Shown here in pieces: positions 8,596 to 17,210 of a DNA stretch of 64,000 nt (positions within the stretch are counted from its first letter, which is position 1; every line of letters begins with the position of its first letter). The notes below the pieces were generated by a model. The model was given only the letters and a program-made list of their open reading frames with translations. It was not told where the DNA came from and did no database searches. The stretch is from JAODBQ01 sp047602055 (lineage in GTDB: Bacteria > Actinomycetota > Acidimicrobiia > Acidimicrobiales > Ilumatobacteraceae), in contig JASGIG010000001.1 in NCBI GenBank assembly GCA_047602055.1, positions 1,364,001 through 1,428,000 on the forward strand, read 5' to 3'. The position numbers and the translations under genes were made by a program.

Positions 8596-9588
8596 ATCGA
8601 CGTCTCGCACACCGGCGGACTGACGAGCGCGGCGCGCAACGCCAGCGCCGCCGAGGCGGCCGGCTGCGCTGGGTTCTGGACCGCCGAGACCAGGCACGAC
8701 GCGTTCCTGCAGTCCGTGCTGGCGCTCGACGCCACGGAGCGCCTGACGGTCGGCACGGGCATCGTCATCGGCTTCGCCCGCAGCCCGATGACGATCGCCC
8801 AGGAGGCCACCGACCTGCAGGATCTGTCCGGCGGGCGGTTCATCCTCGGCCTCGGCTCGCAGATCCGCACGCACATCACCAAGCGCTTCTCGATGCCGTG
8901 GGGCAAGCCCGTCCGGCAGATGTCGGAGCTGATCGGCGCTGTGCGGGCCATCTGGGCGCACTGGTACGAGGGGGCCCGGCTCGACTTCCGTGGCGAGTAC
9001 TACCAGCACACGTTCAACTCGCAGGCGTTCCGCCGCCGGCCGGCGCACGCCGCCCCGCCGCCGATCCACCTCGCAGCCGTCGGACCGCGGATGCTGCAGC
9101 TCGCCGCCGACGAGGCCGACGGGTTCATCAGCCACAGCTTCCTCACCGAGCGCTACCTGCGCGAGGAGATCGTCCCGATCCTCGACCGCGGGGTCCGCGC
9201 CCGCCAGCCCGACTTCGAGCGCGTGGTGACCTGCAACGTCGTCGTCGACGACGGCAGCGAGGCGGCGCGGGTCCGGCTCGACGCAGTCCGCGCCTCGATC
9301 GCCCTGTACGGGTCGACGCCGGCCTACCGAGCGGTCCTCGACCTGCACGGCCTCGGCGCGCTGCACGAGGAGCTGCACCGGCTGAGCCGACTCGACGAGT
9401 GGGGGCAGATGGCGACGCTGATCGACGACGACGTCGTCGACCTGTTCGCCGTCGTCGGCTCGCGCGAGCGCGTCGTCGACGAGCTGCTGCGCCGCTTCGG
9501 CGACGTCGCCACCCGGTTGCGCCTGCCGTTCGGCGACCGTGACCTCACCGCCGACCTCGCCGCCAAGTTCGCCGGACGGCTGCCGTGA
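8578..9588 (+). CDS. Luciferase-like monooxygenase, probable F420-dependent (TIGR03617-like)
   Basis: 336-residue TIM-barrel flavin/F420 enzyme. Family-typical stretches are GFWTAETRHDAFL, GFARSPMTIAQEA, LSGGRFILGLGSQI, RFSMPWGKP and IHLAAVGPRML. Such proteins are deazaflavin- or FMN-dependent reductases or monooxygenases; the substrate is unknown. The first six codons (MFVLRS) come from the partial third unit of the E1 repeat array, replacing the short first beta strand (usually starting MKID/MKVD) of relatives. Another in-frame start would remove part of the barrel. Its stop overlaps the next gene (GTGA). Confidence 0.85.
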   Translation: MFVLRSIDVSHTGGLTSAARNASAAEAAGCAGFWTAETRHDAFLQSVLALDATERLTVGTGIVIGFARSPMTIAQEATDLQDLSGGRFILGLGSQIRTHITKRFSMPWGKPVRQMSELIGAVRAIWAHWYEGARLDFRGEYYQHTFNSQAFRRRPAHAAPPPIHLAAVGPRMLQLAADEADGFISHSFLTERYLREEIVPILDRGVRARQPDFERVVTCNVVVDDGSEAARVRLDAVRASIALYGSTPAYRAVLDLHGLGALHEELHRLSRLDEWGQMATLIDDDVVDLFAVVGSRERVVDELLRRFGDVATRLRLPFGDRDLTADLAAKFAGRLP

Positions 9589-10529
9589 CCCCGGACGAAC
9601 TGGCCGCGCGCCTGACCGTCCCGGCGATCGCCGCGCCGATGACCGGCGTCTCTTGCCCGGCGCTGACCATCGCCGCGTGCCACGCCGGCATCGTCGGCTC
9701 GTTCCCCGGCCACAACGCCGCCTCGCCCGCGCAGCTCGGCGAGTGGCTCGACGAGATCGACGAGGCGGTCGCCGATGCGCCGGGTCCAGGAGCCGCGCCG
9801 GCAGGCGAGATGAACATCGCCCGGCTCACTGGTGGACCTCTCCGCCCCGCCCCGTACGCGGTGAACTTCCCGCTCCGTCGCCCGAACCCGCGGCTGGACA
9901 ACGACGTCGCCCGCGTGCTGGAGAGCGACGCGGCGATGGTCATCGCCAGCGTCGGCTCGCCGCGCGAGCTGGTCGCCCCGACGCATGCCGCCGGCAAGCT
10001 GCTGTACGCCGACGTCGCCTCCGTGCGCCACGCGACGCTCGCCGTCGAGGCGGGCGTCGACGGGCTGATCCTGCTGACCGCCGGCGCCGGCGGGATCACC
10101 GGCTGGGCCAACCCGTTCGTGTTCGTGCGGGCCGTGCGGGCGTTCTACGACGGGCCGATCGTGATGGCCGGCGGGATCGTCGACGGCCGTGCGCTGTGGG
10201 CCGCGCTGGCGCTGGGCTGCGACCTCGCCTACCTCGGCACGGTGCTGATCCCGGCCGCCGAGAGCGCCGCGCCCGAGGACTACAAGCGCGCCGTGATGGA
10301 CGCCGGGATGGACGACGTCAAGCTGCAGACCACCGCGCACGGGCTCGTCGCCAGCACCATCGTGCGGCGCGACGACAGCGCCGGGCGGATGTTCAGTGCC
10401 GGCCACAGCGTGCACGGCGCGCTGGCCGCCGAACCCGTCGCCGACATCGTCGAGCGCTTCCGCCGCGAGTCGGCGGCATTGCCGGCGCTGGCGCTCGGCC
10501 GGGTCCTCGACCCGAACGGAGTGAGCTGA
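9585..10529 (+). CDS. Nitronate monooxygenase/2-nitropropane dioxygenase-like flavoprotein
   Basis: 314-residue FMN TIM-barrel protein. Visible are the N-terminal AAPMTGVSCPALTIAACHAG, the phosphate-binding GAGGITGWANPF and AGGIVDGRALWAAL, and GCDLAYLGT near the end. The family includes nitronate monooxygenases, enoyl reductase-like proteins and IpdC, the flavoenzyme of steroid ring C/D degradation in mycobacteria. Given the CoA-enzyme neighbours, a reductase acting on an acyl-CoA is more likely than nitronate oxidation (inference). Residues about 73-87 are encoded by an E4 repeat fragment. GTG 9585 overlaps the preceding stop. Confidence 0.8.
   Translation: MTPDELAARLTVPAIAAPMTGVSCPALTIAACHAGIVGSFPGHNAASPAQLGEWLDEIDEAVADAPGPGAAPAGEMNIARLTGGPLRPAPYAVNFPLRRPNPRLDNDVARVLESDAAMVIASVGSPRELVAPTHAAGKLLYADVASVRHATLAVEAGVDGLILLTAGAGGITGWANPFVFVRAVRAFYDGPIVMAGGIVDGRALWAALALGCDLAYLGTVLIPAAESAAPEDYKRAVMDAGMDDVKLQTTAHGLVASTIVRRDDSAGRMFSAGHSVHGALAAEPVADIVERFRRESAALPALALGRVLDPNGVS
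9801..9845 (+). repeat. Repeat family E4 fragment inside the flavoprotein gene
   Basis: The segment GAGATGAACATCGC, then GGCTCAC and GACCTCTCCGC matches the plus strand at 42151-42189 and, less closely, 49184-49222. Here it is in frame and encodes GEMNIARLTGGPLRP in a loop between predicted barrel elements. The flanking Ala/Gly/Pro-rich bases (from about 9780) may be part of the same insertion. Confidence 0.75.
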
Positions 10530-12068
10530 TGAGTGAGGCACCGCTGCCGGGCAGCCTCGAGGACTGGGCGGCGCGGGCGCCGGATGCCGTCGCCGTCGTC
10601 GACGGCGAGCGACGGATGACGTTCGGGGAGTGGAACGACGCGTCCGACCGGTTGGCCGACTCGCTCGCCGGGCTCGGCATCGGCGCCGGCGACCGCATCG
10701 GCGTCCGCTTCCGGCTGCGTACCGAGTGGTTCGTCGTGCACCGCGCCCTCGGCAAGCTCGGCGTCGAGCAGGTGGCCGTCAACTGGCGGCTGACCCCGAA
10801 CGAGGTCGAGTACATCCAGGCCGACAGCGGCTGCCGCGGCCTGGTGTGCGACGACACCGACCCCGGCGCGTACGCCGATCTCGGCCTGCTGCTGACCGTC
10901 GGGCGTGGCGCCGCCAGTGCCGGCACCCGCGTCGAGGACCTGATCGCCGTCGGCAGCCCGACGCCGCGCTGCGGCCCGGTGCGCCCGGCGCTGATCCTGT
11001 ACACGTCCGGCACGACCGGGTTCCCGAAGGGCGTGCCGGCCAGGGAGGGCACGGTCGACCCGGAGCGTCTCGCCCGGTACGTGGCCTCGGTGGCCCGCAG
11101 CGGATCGAGCCTGCCGCCTGGCGGTGCCGCCCTCCTGACCCTGCCGGTGCACCACGGCGCCGGGCCGGCGGTGGCCGTCGGCACCTGCGCCCGCGGCGCC
11201 GCCGTCGTGCTGCTCGACCCGTTCGACGCCGAGCGGGCGCTGCAGCTGATCGAGGAGCACCGCGTCGACAGCTGGACCTCCGTGCCGACGATGCTGCTGC
11301 GGATCAAGGCGCTCGGCGACGACGTCGTCGCCCGCTACGACCTGTCGTCGCTGCGATCGATGTCCGTCGGCGCCGCCGCCGTCCCGTTCGAGCTGAAGCG
11401 CTGGGTGGTCGACACGCTCGGCGACGGCCTGCTGTGGGAGGGCTACGGGTGCAGCGAGGCCGGGATGATCGCGACGATCTCGCCGGCCGACCAGCTGCGC
11501 AAGCCCGGCTCCAGCGGCCGCCCCTACGACGAGGTGGACATCCGCATCGTCGACGACGAGTGGCAGCCGCTGCCGACCGGGGCGACCGGCGAGATCGCCG
11601 TGCGCACGCCGGTGTGCGTGGACCACTACCTCGGCAAGGGGCCGATGGGCCCGGAGCTGATGAGCCCCGACGGCTTCTACCGGACCGGCGACGTCGGCCA
11701 CCTCGACGAGGACGGCTACCTGTTCATCACCGACCGGGTGAAGGACATGATCGTCGCCGGCGGCAGCAACATCTACCCCGCCGAGATCGAGAAGGCGTTG
11801 GTCGAGCACCCCGACGTCGTCGACGCGGCGGTGATCGGCATCCCCCACGAGGAGTTCGGCGAGCAGGTGATGGCGTTCGTCGTCGCCCAGCCGGGCACCG
11901 CCCCGAGCGATGCCGAGCTGACCGAGCTTCCTGTCGGCACGGCTGGCCAAGTACAAGCTGCCGCGCCGCTACGAGATCGTCACCGAGCTGCCCGTCAACC
12001 CGATGGGCAAGGTCACCAAGAACGTGCTCCGCGAGCGCTTCTGGGGCGACCGCGAGCGCAAGGTCTGA
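10529..12068 (+). pseudogene. Acyl-CoA synthetase (AMP-forming), interrupted by a 1-nt frameshift
   Basis: ANL-superfamily ligase that activates a carboxylic acid to its CoA thioester. The first frame gives the P-loop YTSGTTGFPKGVPA, GYGCSEAG, RTGDVGHLDEDGYLFITDRVKDMIVAGG and NIYPAEIE. After SDAELTEL (about 11930) the frame is lost. Removing one C of the CC at 11930-11931 restores LLSARLAKYKLPRRYE...NPMGKVTKN..., including the catalytic C-terminal Lys, and a stop at 12066-12068. The repaired protein has 512 residues. A single extra base in an otherwise intact gene could be a sequencing error or a recent mutation. Unrepaired, the frame reads on aberrantly to 12961. The start overlaps the previous stop (TGATG). 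Confidence 0.85.
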
Positions 12069-12089
12069 CGCGAGGCGACGCGAGGCGAC

Positions 12090-13076
12090 ATGGCCACCAG
12101 GCACAAGCGGCGAGGCCGCTCCCACAACGAGATGCTGCTGATCGGGCGCCGCCTCGTGCAGGCGATCCCCGTGCTGTTCGGGACGGTGATGTTGACGTTC
12201 GTCATCGCCAGCGTGCTGCCCGGCAACATCACCGGCTCGATCCTCGGCGAGAACGCATCGCCGGAGGCCGTCGTCCAGCTGGAGCAGCGGCTCGGCCTCA
12301 ACCAGCCGGTGCTGGCGCGGTTCTGGGACTACTTCACGTCGCTGCTGCGCGGGGACTTCGGCCAGTCGTTGCGCACCGACGAGAGCGTGCTGCCGATGGT
12401 CCTCGACCGGCTGTGGATCTCGGTCCAGCTGATGGTCTTCGGCCAGGTGTTCGCGCTGGCGCTGGCGATCGCGTTCGCATCCCTGTCGATCCGCAAGCCT
12501 GGTGGGTTCGTCGAGCGGTTCACCAGCGTGCTGGCCTCGGCGGCGATCTCGATCCCGACGTTCCTGTTCGGCATCGTGCTGATCCTCGTGTTCGCCGTGC
12601 ACTGGAAGATCTTCCCGGCGGTCGGCTTCACGCCGCTCACCGACGACGTCGGCAAGTACTTCCGGTCGATGGTGCTGCCGACGGTGACGCTCGGCTTCGT
12701 CGAGTTCGCCGTCTACTTCCGGGTGCTGCAGAGCGAGACCCACCAGATCATGGCCGAGGACTACGTGACGACGGCGCGGGCCAAGGGCCTGTCCAAGGGA
12801 CGGATCGGCCGCAGCCACATCCTGCGCAACTCGCTGTTCCCGTTGATCACCGTCGTCGGCCTCAACGTCGGCCGACTCCTCGGAGGTTCCGTGATCGTCG
12901 AGTCGATCTTCGCCATCCCCGGCATGGGTCGGCTGATGGTCGACGCCATCGGCGCCCGTGACCTGCCGGTCGTGCAGGGCGTCGTGCTGTTCGTCGCCCT
13001 CGGCTACGTGGTCGCCAACCTCGCCGTCGACCTGCTGTACGCGGTCATCGATCCCCGTCTGCGCCATGGCAGCTGA
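12090..13076 (+). CDS. ABC transporter permease, dipeptide/oligopeptide (DppB) type
   Basis: 328-residue inner-membrane permease with about six transmembrane helices. The first helix follows a basic leader (ATRHKRRGR). The N-terminal family sequence RLGLNQPVLARFWDY...GDFGQS is present. The cytoplasmic EAA loop reads TARAKGLSKGRIGRSHILRNS. It pairs with the next gene and the two ATPases to import a substrate delivered by the lipoprotein at 18417. The peptide-type family also transports glycosides, opines and other organics, so the substrate is open. A 10-bp direct duplication (GCGAGGCGAC) lies immediately before the start codon. Confidence 0.9.
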   Translation: MATRHKRRGRSHNEMLLIGRRLVQAIPVLFGTVMLTFVIASVLPGNITGSILGENASPEAVVQLEQRLGLNQPVLARFWDYFTSLLRGDFGQSLRTDESVLPMVLDRLWISVQLMVFGQVFALALAIAFASLSIRKPGGFVERFTSVLASAAISIPTFLFGIVLILVFAVHWKIFPAVGFTPLTDDVGKYFRSMVLPTVTLGFVEFAVYFRVLQSETHQIMAEDYVTTARAKGLSKGRIGRSHILRNSLFPLITVVGLNVGRLLGGSVIVESIFAIPGMGRLMVDAIGARDLPVVQGVVLFVALGYVVANLAVDLLYAVIDPRLRHGS

Positions 13077-13950
13077 GCTCATCACCTTCAACGACGTCCC
13101 GGCACCTGCCGCGGCGGCCACCTCGCGGCGGCGGTTCCTCGGCGCCGGCGACATCGCCATGGTCGTGGCCGCGCTCGTGCTCGGCATCCTGCTGCTGGCG
13201 GCGATCCTCGCGCCCGTCCTGCCGATCCCCGCGCCGAACGCCACCGACGTCGGGGCGCGGTTTGCCTCGGTCGGCAGCGACGGCCACCTGCTCGGCGCCG
13301 ACGCCCTCGGGCGCGACCTGCTGTCCAGGGCGTTGCACGGGGCGCGCATCTCCTTCCTCGTGGCCATCGTCTCGACCGCGCTCGGCTTCGTGGCCGGCGG
13401 CGCGCTGGGGCTGCTGGCCGGCTACCGCGGCGGTCCCGTCGACACGTTCGTGATGCGCACGATGGACGTGATCCTCGCCTTCCCGGCGCTGGTCCTGGTG
13501 ATCGCGATCTCGGCGTTCCTCGGGCCCTCGCTGCACAACGTGATCGTCGGCATCGGCTTCTTCGCCATCCCGGCGTACGCCCGGCTGTCGCGGGCGAGCG
13601 CGCTGCAGCTGAGCTCGCAGGACTTCGTGCTCGCGGCGCGGCTGGTCGGCCGCCGCGGCGGCGCGGTGCTGTGGAAGCACTACGTGCCGAACGTGCTGCC
13701 GGCGCTGATGGCGTTCGCGTTGATCAACATCGCGCTGGCGATCCTGGTCGAGTCGTCGCTCAGCTTCCTCGGGCTCGGGCTGCGCCCGCCGACGCCGTCG
13801 TGGGGCGTGATGATCGCCGAGGGTCGCGCCAGCATGCTGCTCGCCCCGCACCTCGTGCTCGTGCCCGGCGCGTTCTTGTTCGTGACGCTGGTGGCGTTGA
13901 ACACGGTGGCCGATGGTCTGCGGGCGCGCCGCGAGCGAGGCCGGCGATGA
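13066..13950 (+). CDS. ABC transporter permease, dipeptide/oligopeptide (DppC) type
   Basis: 294-residue permease with the DppC-type N-terminal extension and first helix (residues about 30-52), the conserved HLLGADALGRDLLSRALHGARIS, and the EAA loop AARLVGRRGGAVLWKHYVPN. The C-terminal SSLSFLGLGLRPPTPSWGVMI is characteristic of this family. It overlaps the upstream permease by 11 bp and the downstream ATPase by ATGA. It forms the transmembrane heterodimer of the importer. Confidence 0.92.
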   Translation: MAAELITFNDVPAPAAAATSRRRFLGAGDIAMVVAALVLGILLLAAILAPVLPIPAPNATDVGARFASVGSDGHLLGADALGRDLLSRALHGARISFLVAIVSTALGFVAGGALGLLAGYRGGPVDTFVMRTMDVILAFPALVLVIAISAFLGPSLHNVIVGIGFFAIPAYARLSRASALQLSSQDFVLAARLVGRRGGAVLWKHYVPNVLPALMAFALINIALAILVESSLSFLGLGLRPPTPSWGVMIAEGRASMLLAPHLVLVPGAFLFVTLVALNTVADGLRARRERGRR

Positions 13951-15017
13951 GTGAGCGAAGCGAGCGAATCAACGTCACGGCGAGCCCAGTGTTGGCGGTT
14001 CACGACCTGCGCGTCACGTTCCAGCAGCGCGGCGTCAGGACCCACGCGGTGCGCGGCGTGTCGTTCGAGGTCGCCGCCGGCCAGGCACTGGGCATCGTCG
14101 GCGAGTCCGGCTCGGGCAAGAGCGTCACCGTCCGCACCGTCATGGGGCTGTTCTCCGGCGGGGCGGTGAAGGTCGAGGGGTCGATCCGGCTGGCCGGCAC
14201 CGAGGTCGTCGGCCTCGGTGAGAGCGGGATGCGGGTCCTGCGCCGGGGCACCGTGTCGATGGTCTTCCAGGATCCGATGCGCTCGCTGAACCCGACGATG
14301 ACGATCGGCGCGCAGCTGGCCGAGACGCTGCGGTTGCGCCCCGAGCACGGCAGCAGTGCCGCGGTCAAGGCCGCCGCCTGCGAGCTGCTCGAGCTGGTGC
14401 AGATGCCAGCGCCGAAGGAGCGGCTCAAGGCGTACCCGCACCAGCTCTCCGGCGGGATGCGCCAGCGAGTCGTGATCGCGATGGCGCTGGCGTCACGGCC
14501 GGCGCTCCTGATCGCCGACGAGCCGACCACGGCGCTCGACGTCACCATCCAGGCCCAGATCCTCGACCTGCTCGACGAGCTTCGTCGGGACCTCGGCATG
14601 GCGCTGATCCTCATCACCCACGACCTGTCCGTGGCCGCCGAGCGCTGCGACGAGATCGCCGTGATGTACGCCGGTCAGATCGTCGAGAAGGGCAGCGCTG
14701 CGCAGCTGACGTCGGCGATGCGCATGCCGTACACCCGGGCGCTGTTCGCCTCGACCCCGGGACCGCACGTCGCCCGGCACTCGCTGCTGCCGGCGATCCC
14801 GGGCCGCCCGCCGCTGCTGCAGGAGTTGCCGACGGCGTGCCCGTTCGCGCCGCGCTGCCAGCACAGGACCACGCTCGACCCGATCAACCAGTCACGGTGT
14901 GACGGCGCCGAGCCAACCGACGAGCTCGTCGACGGCCGGCGCGTCCGCTGCTGGTTTCCGCTCGAGGACCAACTGCTCGGCACCGCTGCATCGCACACCG
15001 AGGGGAGCCTTCGGTGA
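13947..15017 (+). CDS. ABC transporter ATP-binding protein, DppD type
   Basis: 356-residue ATPase. Walker A is GESGSGKSVT, the Q-loop is MVFQDPMRSLNP, the signature is QLSGGMRQRV, Walker B is ALLIADEPTTALD and the switch His is in LITHDLSV. The C-terminal oligopeptide-type extension has a Cys motif (CPFAPRCQ ... C ... C), which in relatives can bind an iron-sulfur cluster. It energises import together with the next gene. The first eight residues, MSERSERI, come from sequence matching the reverse complement of repeat E5. ATGA overlap with the upstream permease. Confidence 0.93.
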   Translation: MSERSERINVTASPVLAVHDLRVTFQQRGVRTHAVRGVSFEVAAGQALGIVGESGSGKSVTVRTVMGLFSGGAVKVEGSIRLAGTEVVGLGESGMRVLRRGTVSMVFQDPMRSLNPTMTIGAQLAETLRLRPEHGSSAAVKAAACELLELVQMPAPKERLKAYPHQLSGGMRQRVVIAMALASRPALLIADEPTTALDVTIQAQILDLLDELRRDLGMALILITHDLSVAAERCDEIAVMYAGQIVEKGSAAQLTSAMRMPYTRALFASTPGPHVARHSLLPAIPGRPPLLQELPTACPFAPRCQHRTTLDPINQSRCDGAEPTDELVDGRRVRCWFPLEDQLLGTAASHTEGSLR

Positions 15018-16048
15018 CGGCGATGATCACCGACGCGACGCCCGGCCGGCGGCTGACGTCCGACACCGTGCTGGCGCTCCGCGGCGTCAGCCAGCACTTC
15101 GACATCGGCGGCGGGCGGACCGTCTACGCCTTGAACGACGTCAGCATCGACGTGCGCAGTGGCGAGACGCTCGGCATCGTCGGCGAGTCGGGCTGCGGGA
15201 AGTCGACGCTGTTGCAGGCGATCCTGCAGGCGCCCCGGCCGACACAGGGCTCGGTGGTCTTCGAGGGCGTCGAGCTGACCCGGCTCGGGCGTCGTGACCT
15301 CGACCGAGTGCGCCCGCGCATCGGAATGGTCTTCCAGGACCCGTCATCGTCGCTCGATCCGCGCTTCAAGGTGCGCGAGATCGTCGCCGAGCCGCTCGTC
15401 GCTCAAGGGATGAAGCGTCCCGAGCGCGCCGCTCGCGTCGACGAGCTCGTCGAGCTGGTCGGCCTCGACCCCGTCCACCATGGTGACCGCCTGCCGTCGC
15501 AGCTCTCCGGTGGCCAGCTGCAGCGCGTCGCCATCGCCCGCGCCCTCGCCGTCGGGCCGTCGACCCTGCTGTGCGACGAGGTCGTCAGCTCGCTCGACGT
15601 CTCGATCCAGGCCCAGATCCTCAACGTCTTCGAGACGGTCCGCCAGGAGCGTTCGCTGGCGTCGGTGTTCGTCTCCCACGACCTCGCCGTCGTCCGCCAC
15701 GTGTCGGACCGCATCAGCGTCATGTACCTCGGCTCGACGATGGAGATCGGCCCGGCCGACGAGATCCACGACCGCCCGGTGCACCCCTACACCGAGGCGC
15801 TGCTCTCGTCGTCGCCGCAGCCACCGGGCACCGCGGCGCGCCAGCGGATCGTGCTCCAGGGCGAGATCCCCTCGCCGGTCGATCCGCCGTCGGGCTGCAG
15901 CTTCCGCACCCGCTGCCCGCGCGCCGAGGAGCTATGCGCCGTCGAACGGCCGGTGCTGCGACCGTTCGGCGACGGCCACGTCGCGGCGTGCCACTTCCCG
16001 CTGCGCGCCCCATCCGTCACCGCAACCCCCCAGGAGCTGCCCGCATGA
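15014..16048 (+). CDS. ABC transporter ATP-binding protein, DppF type
   Basis: 344-residue ATPase paired with the preceding one. Walker A is GESGCGKSTLL, the Q-loop is MVFQDPSSSLDP, the signature is QLSGGQLQRVAIAR, Walker B is TLLCDEVVSSLD and the switch His is in VFVSHDLAVV. The C-terminal oligopeptide-transporter domain includes CSFRTRCPRAEELC. GTG start overlaps the previous stop, and its own stop overlaps the enoyl-CoA hydratase gene. This places transporter and catabolic enzymes in one transcription unit. Confidence 0.93.
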   Translation: MTAMITDATPGRRLTSDTVLALRGVSQHFDIGGGRTVYALNDVSIDVRSGETLGIVGESGCGKSTLLQAILQAPRPTQGSVVFEGVELTRLGRRDLDRVRPRIGMVFQDPSSSLDPRFKVREIVAEPLVAQGMKRPERAARVDELVELVGLDPVHHGDRLPSQLSGGQLQRVAIARALAVGPSTLLCDEVVSSLDVSIQAQILNVFETVRQERSLASVFVSHDLAVVRHVSDRISVMYLGSTMEIGPADEIHDRPVHPYTEALLSSSPQPPGTAARQRIVLQGEIPSPVDPPSGCSFRTRCPRAEELCAVERPVLRPFGDGHVAACHFPLRAPSVTATPQELPA

Positions 16049-16845
16049 GCGAGCCCGAACCCACCGTGATCGTCGAGCGTGACGGCCACCTCGCCACCGT
16101 CTGGCTGAACCGTCCCGACCGGGCCAACACGCTGAACGGCCAGCTCCTCCAGGAGCTGCGCGACGGCTTCCTCGACCTGGCCAACGACCGTGACGTCCGG
16201 GCGATCGTGCTCACCGCCCGCGGCCGGCACTTCTGCGGCGGCGCCGACCTGCGCGCGGCGCGCAGCGGTCGGCGGATCTCCGACGTCGACGCGCTCGCCC
16301 TGGACTGGGTGCCGCAGCCGATCGTCGCCGCGATCAACGGCGCGGCGATGGGCGGCGGCTGCGAGTTGGCGCTGGCCTCCGACTTCCGCTTCATCGCCTC
16401 GACCGCCCAGATCGGGCTCACCGAGATCCGCTTCGGCGCGCTGCCGGCGGGCGGTGGCACGGCGCGCCTGCCGCGCATCGTCGGGCTGGCCAAGGCCAAG
16501 CAGCTGATCTTCTCCGGCGAGCCGGTCGACGCCGCCGAGGCGCTGGCGATCGGGCTCGTCGACCGCGTCTGCGAGCCGGCCGCGCTGCTCGACGAGGCCC
16601 GCGAGTACGCCGCGCTGCTGGCCACCCGCGCGCCGTACGCGATGCGCACCGCGAAGAAGCTCCTCAACCAGGCGCTGGAGGTCGACCTGCACACCGCGCT
16701 CGACCTCGAACGCCGCCTGATCGCCGGGATGGCGACGCCCGACCAGATGGCTGCAGCCCGGGCCGAGGCCGCCGAGCGGATGTCGACCTACGCCAACATC
16801 TTCTCCAAGCCGGACGCCGCAGCGTCCAGCGAGGTGCGGTCATGA
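16045..16845 (+). CDS. Enoyl-CoA hydratase/isomerase family protein
   Basis: 266-residue crotonase-fold protein. The oxyanion-hole segments are HFCGGADLRA and NGAAMGGGCELALASD. Both Glu positions needed for hydration are present: one in GGCELA and one in GLTEIRFG. True hydratase activity on an enoyl-CoA is therefore plausible. The C-terminal helical region (residues about 195-266) is complete. It sits between the transporter and the DUF35/thiolase pair by ATGA overlaps and probably adds water to an unsaturated acyl-CoA before carbon-carbon cleavage by its neighbours (inference). Confidence 0.9.
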   Translation: MSEPEPTVIVERDGHLATVWLNRPDRANTLNGQLLQELRDGFLDLANDRDVRAIVLTARGRHFCGGADLRAARSGRRISDVDALALDWVPQPIVAAINGAAMGGGCELALASDFRFIASTAQIGLTEIRFGALPAGGGTARLPRIVGLAKAKQLIFSGEPVDAAEALAIGLVDRVCEPAALLDEAREYAALLATRAPYAMRTAKKLLNQALEVDLHTALDLERRLIAGMATPDQMAAARAEAAERMSTYANIFSKPDAAASSEVRS

Positions 16846-17210
16846 GCTCCCGGGACCTGTGGTCGCTCGACGACGGCGCTCCGGTGCTGCACGGCGTGCG
16901 CTGCCTGGCGTGCGGGGCGACGATGTTCCCGCCGCAGCGCTACGGCTGCGAGGCGTGCGGCGCGTTCGGCGACCGGCTCGTCGACACGACGATCCCGACC
17001 GAGGGGAGGCTGCACAGCTACACCACCGTGTACCTGCACCCGAAGCTGCCGACGCCGTTCCTGGTCGGTGAGATCGCCACGTCCGCCGGGCCGCTGGTGC
17101 GCACCCGGCTCGCCGTCGACTCGCCGGTGCTCGGCATGCCCGTCGTCGGCCACGTCGTCGACGACGGCGAGCGCCAGCAGATCGAGTTCGGCGCGAGGGA
17201 GGTCGGCTGA
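16842..17210 (+). CDS. Zinc-ribbon/OB-fold protein (DUF35 family), probable partner of the thiolase-like protein
   Basis: 122 residues. The N-terminal rubredoxin-like zinc ribbon has CLACG (residues about 21-24) and CEACG (about 36-39), followed by a small OB-fold. DUF35 proteins are non-catalytic partners of thiolase-superfamily proteins; in steroid side-chain degradation the DUF35 domain of ChsH2 forms a complex with the aldolase Ltp2. The gene overlaps the enoyl-CoA hydratase (ATGA) and touches the thiolase-like gene by one base, which supports a physical complex here. Confidence 0.88.
   Translation: MSSRDLWSLDDGAPVLHGVRCLACGATMFPPQRYGCEACGAFGDRLVDTTIPTEGRLHSYTTVYLHPKLPTPFLVGEIATSAGPLVRTRLAVDSPVLGMPVVGHVVDDGERQQIEFGAREVG

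Noticed and set aside
11920..11935. Programmed ribosomal frameshift in the acyl-CoA synthetase gene
   Set aside because: No slippery heptamer or downstream pseudoknot is apparent, and two other genes show the same one-base surplus.
12068..12961. Read-through of the acyl-CoA synthetase frame into the permease gene (1140-codon frame)
   Set aside because: Downstream of 11930 the frame is out of phase with both the ligase C-terminus and the permease; it arises from the one-base insertion.
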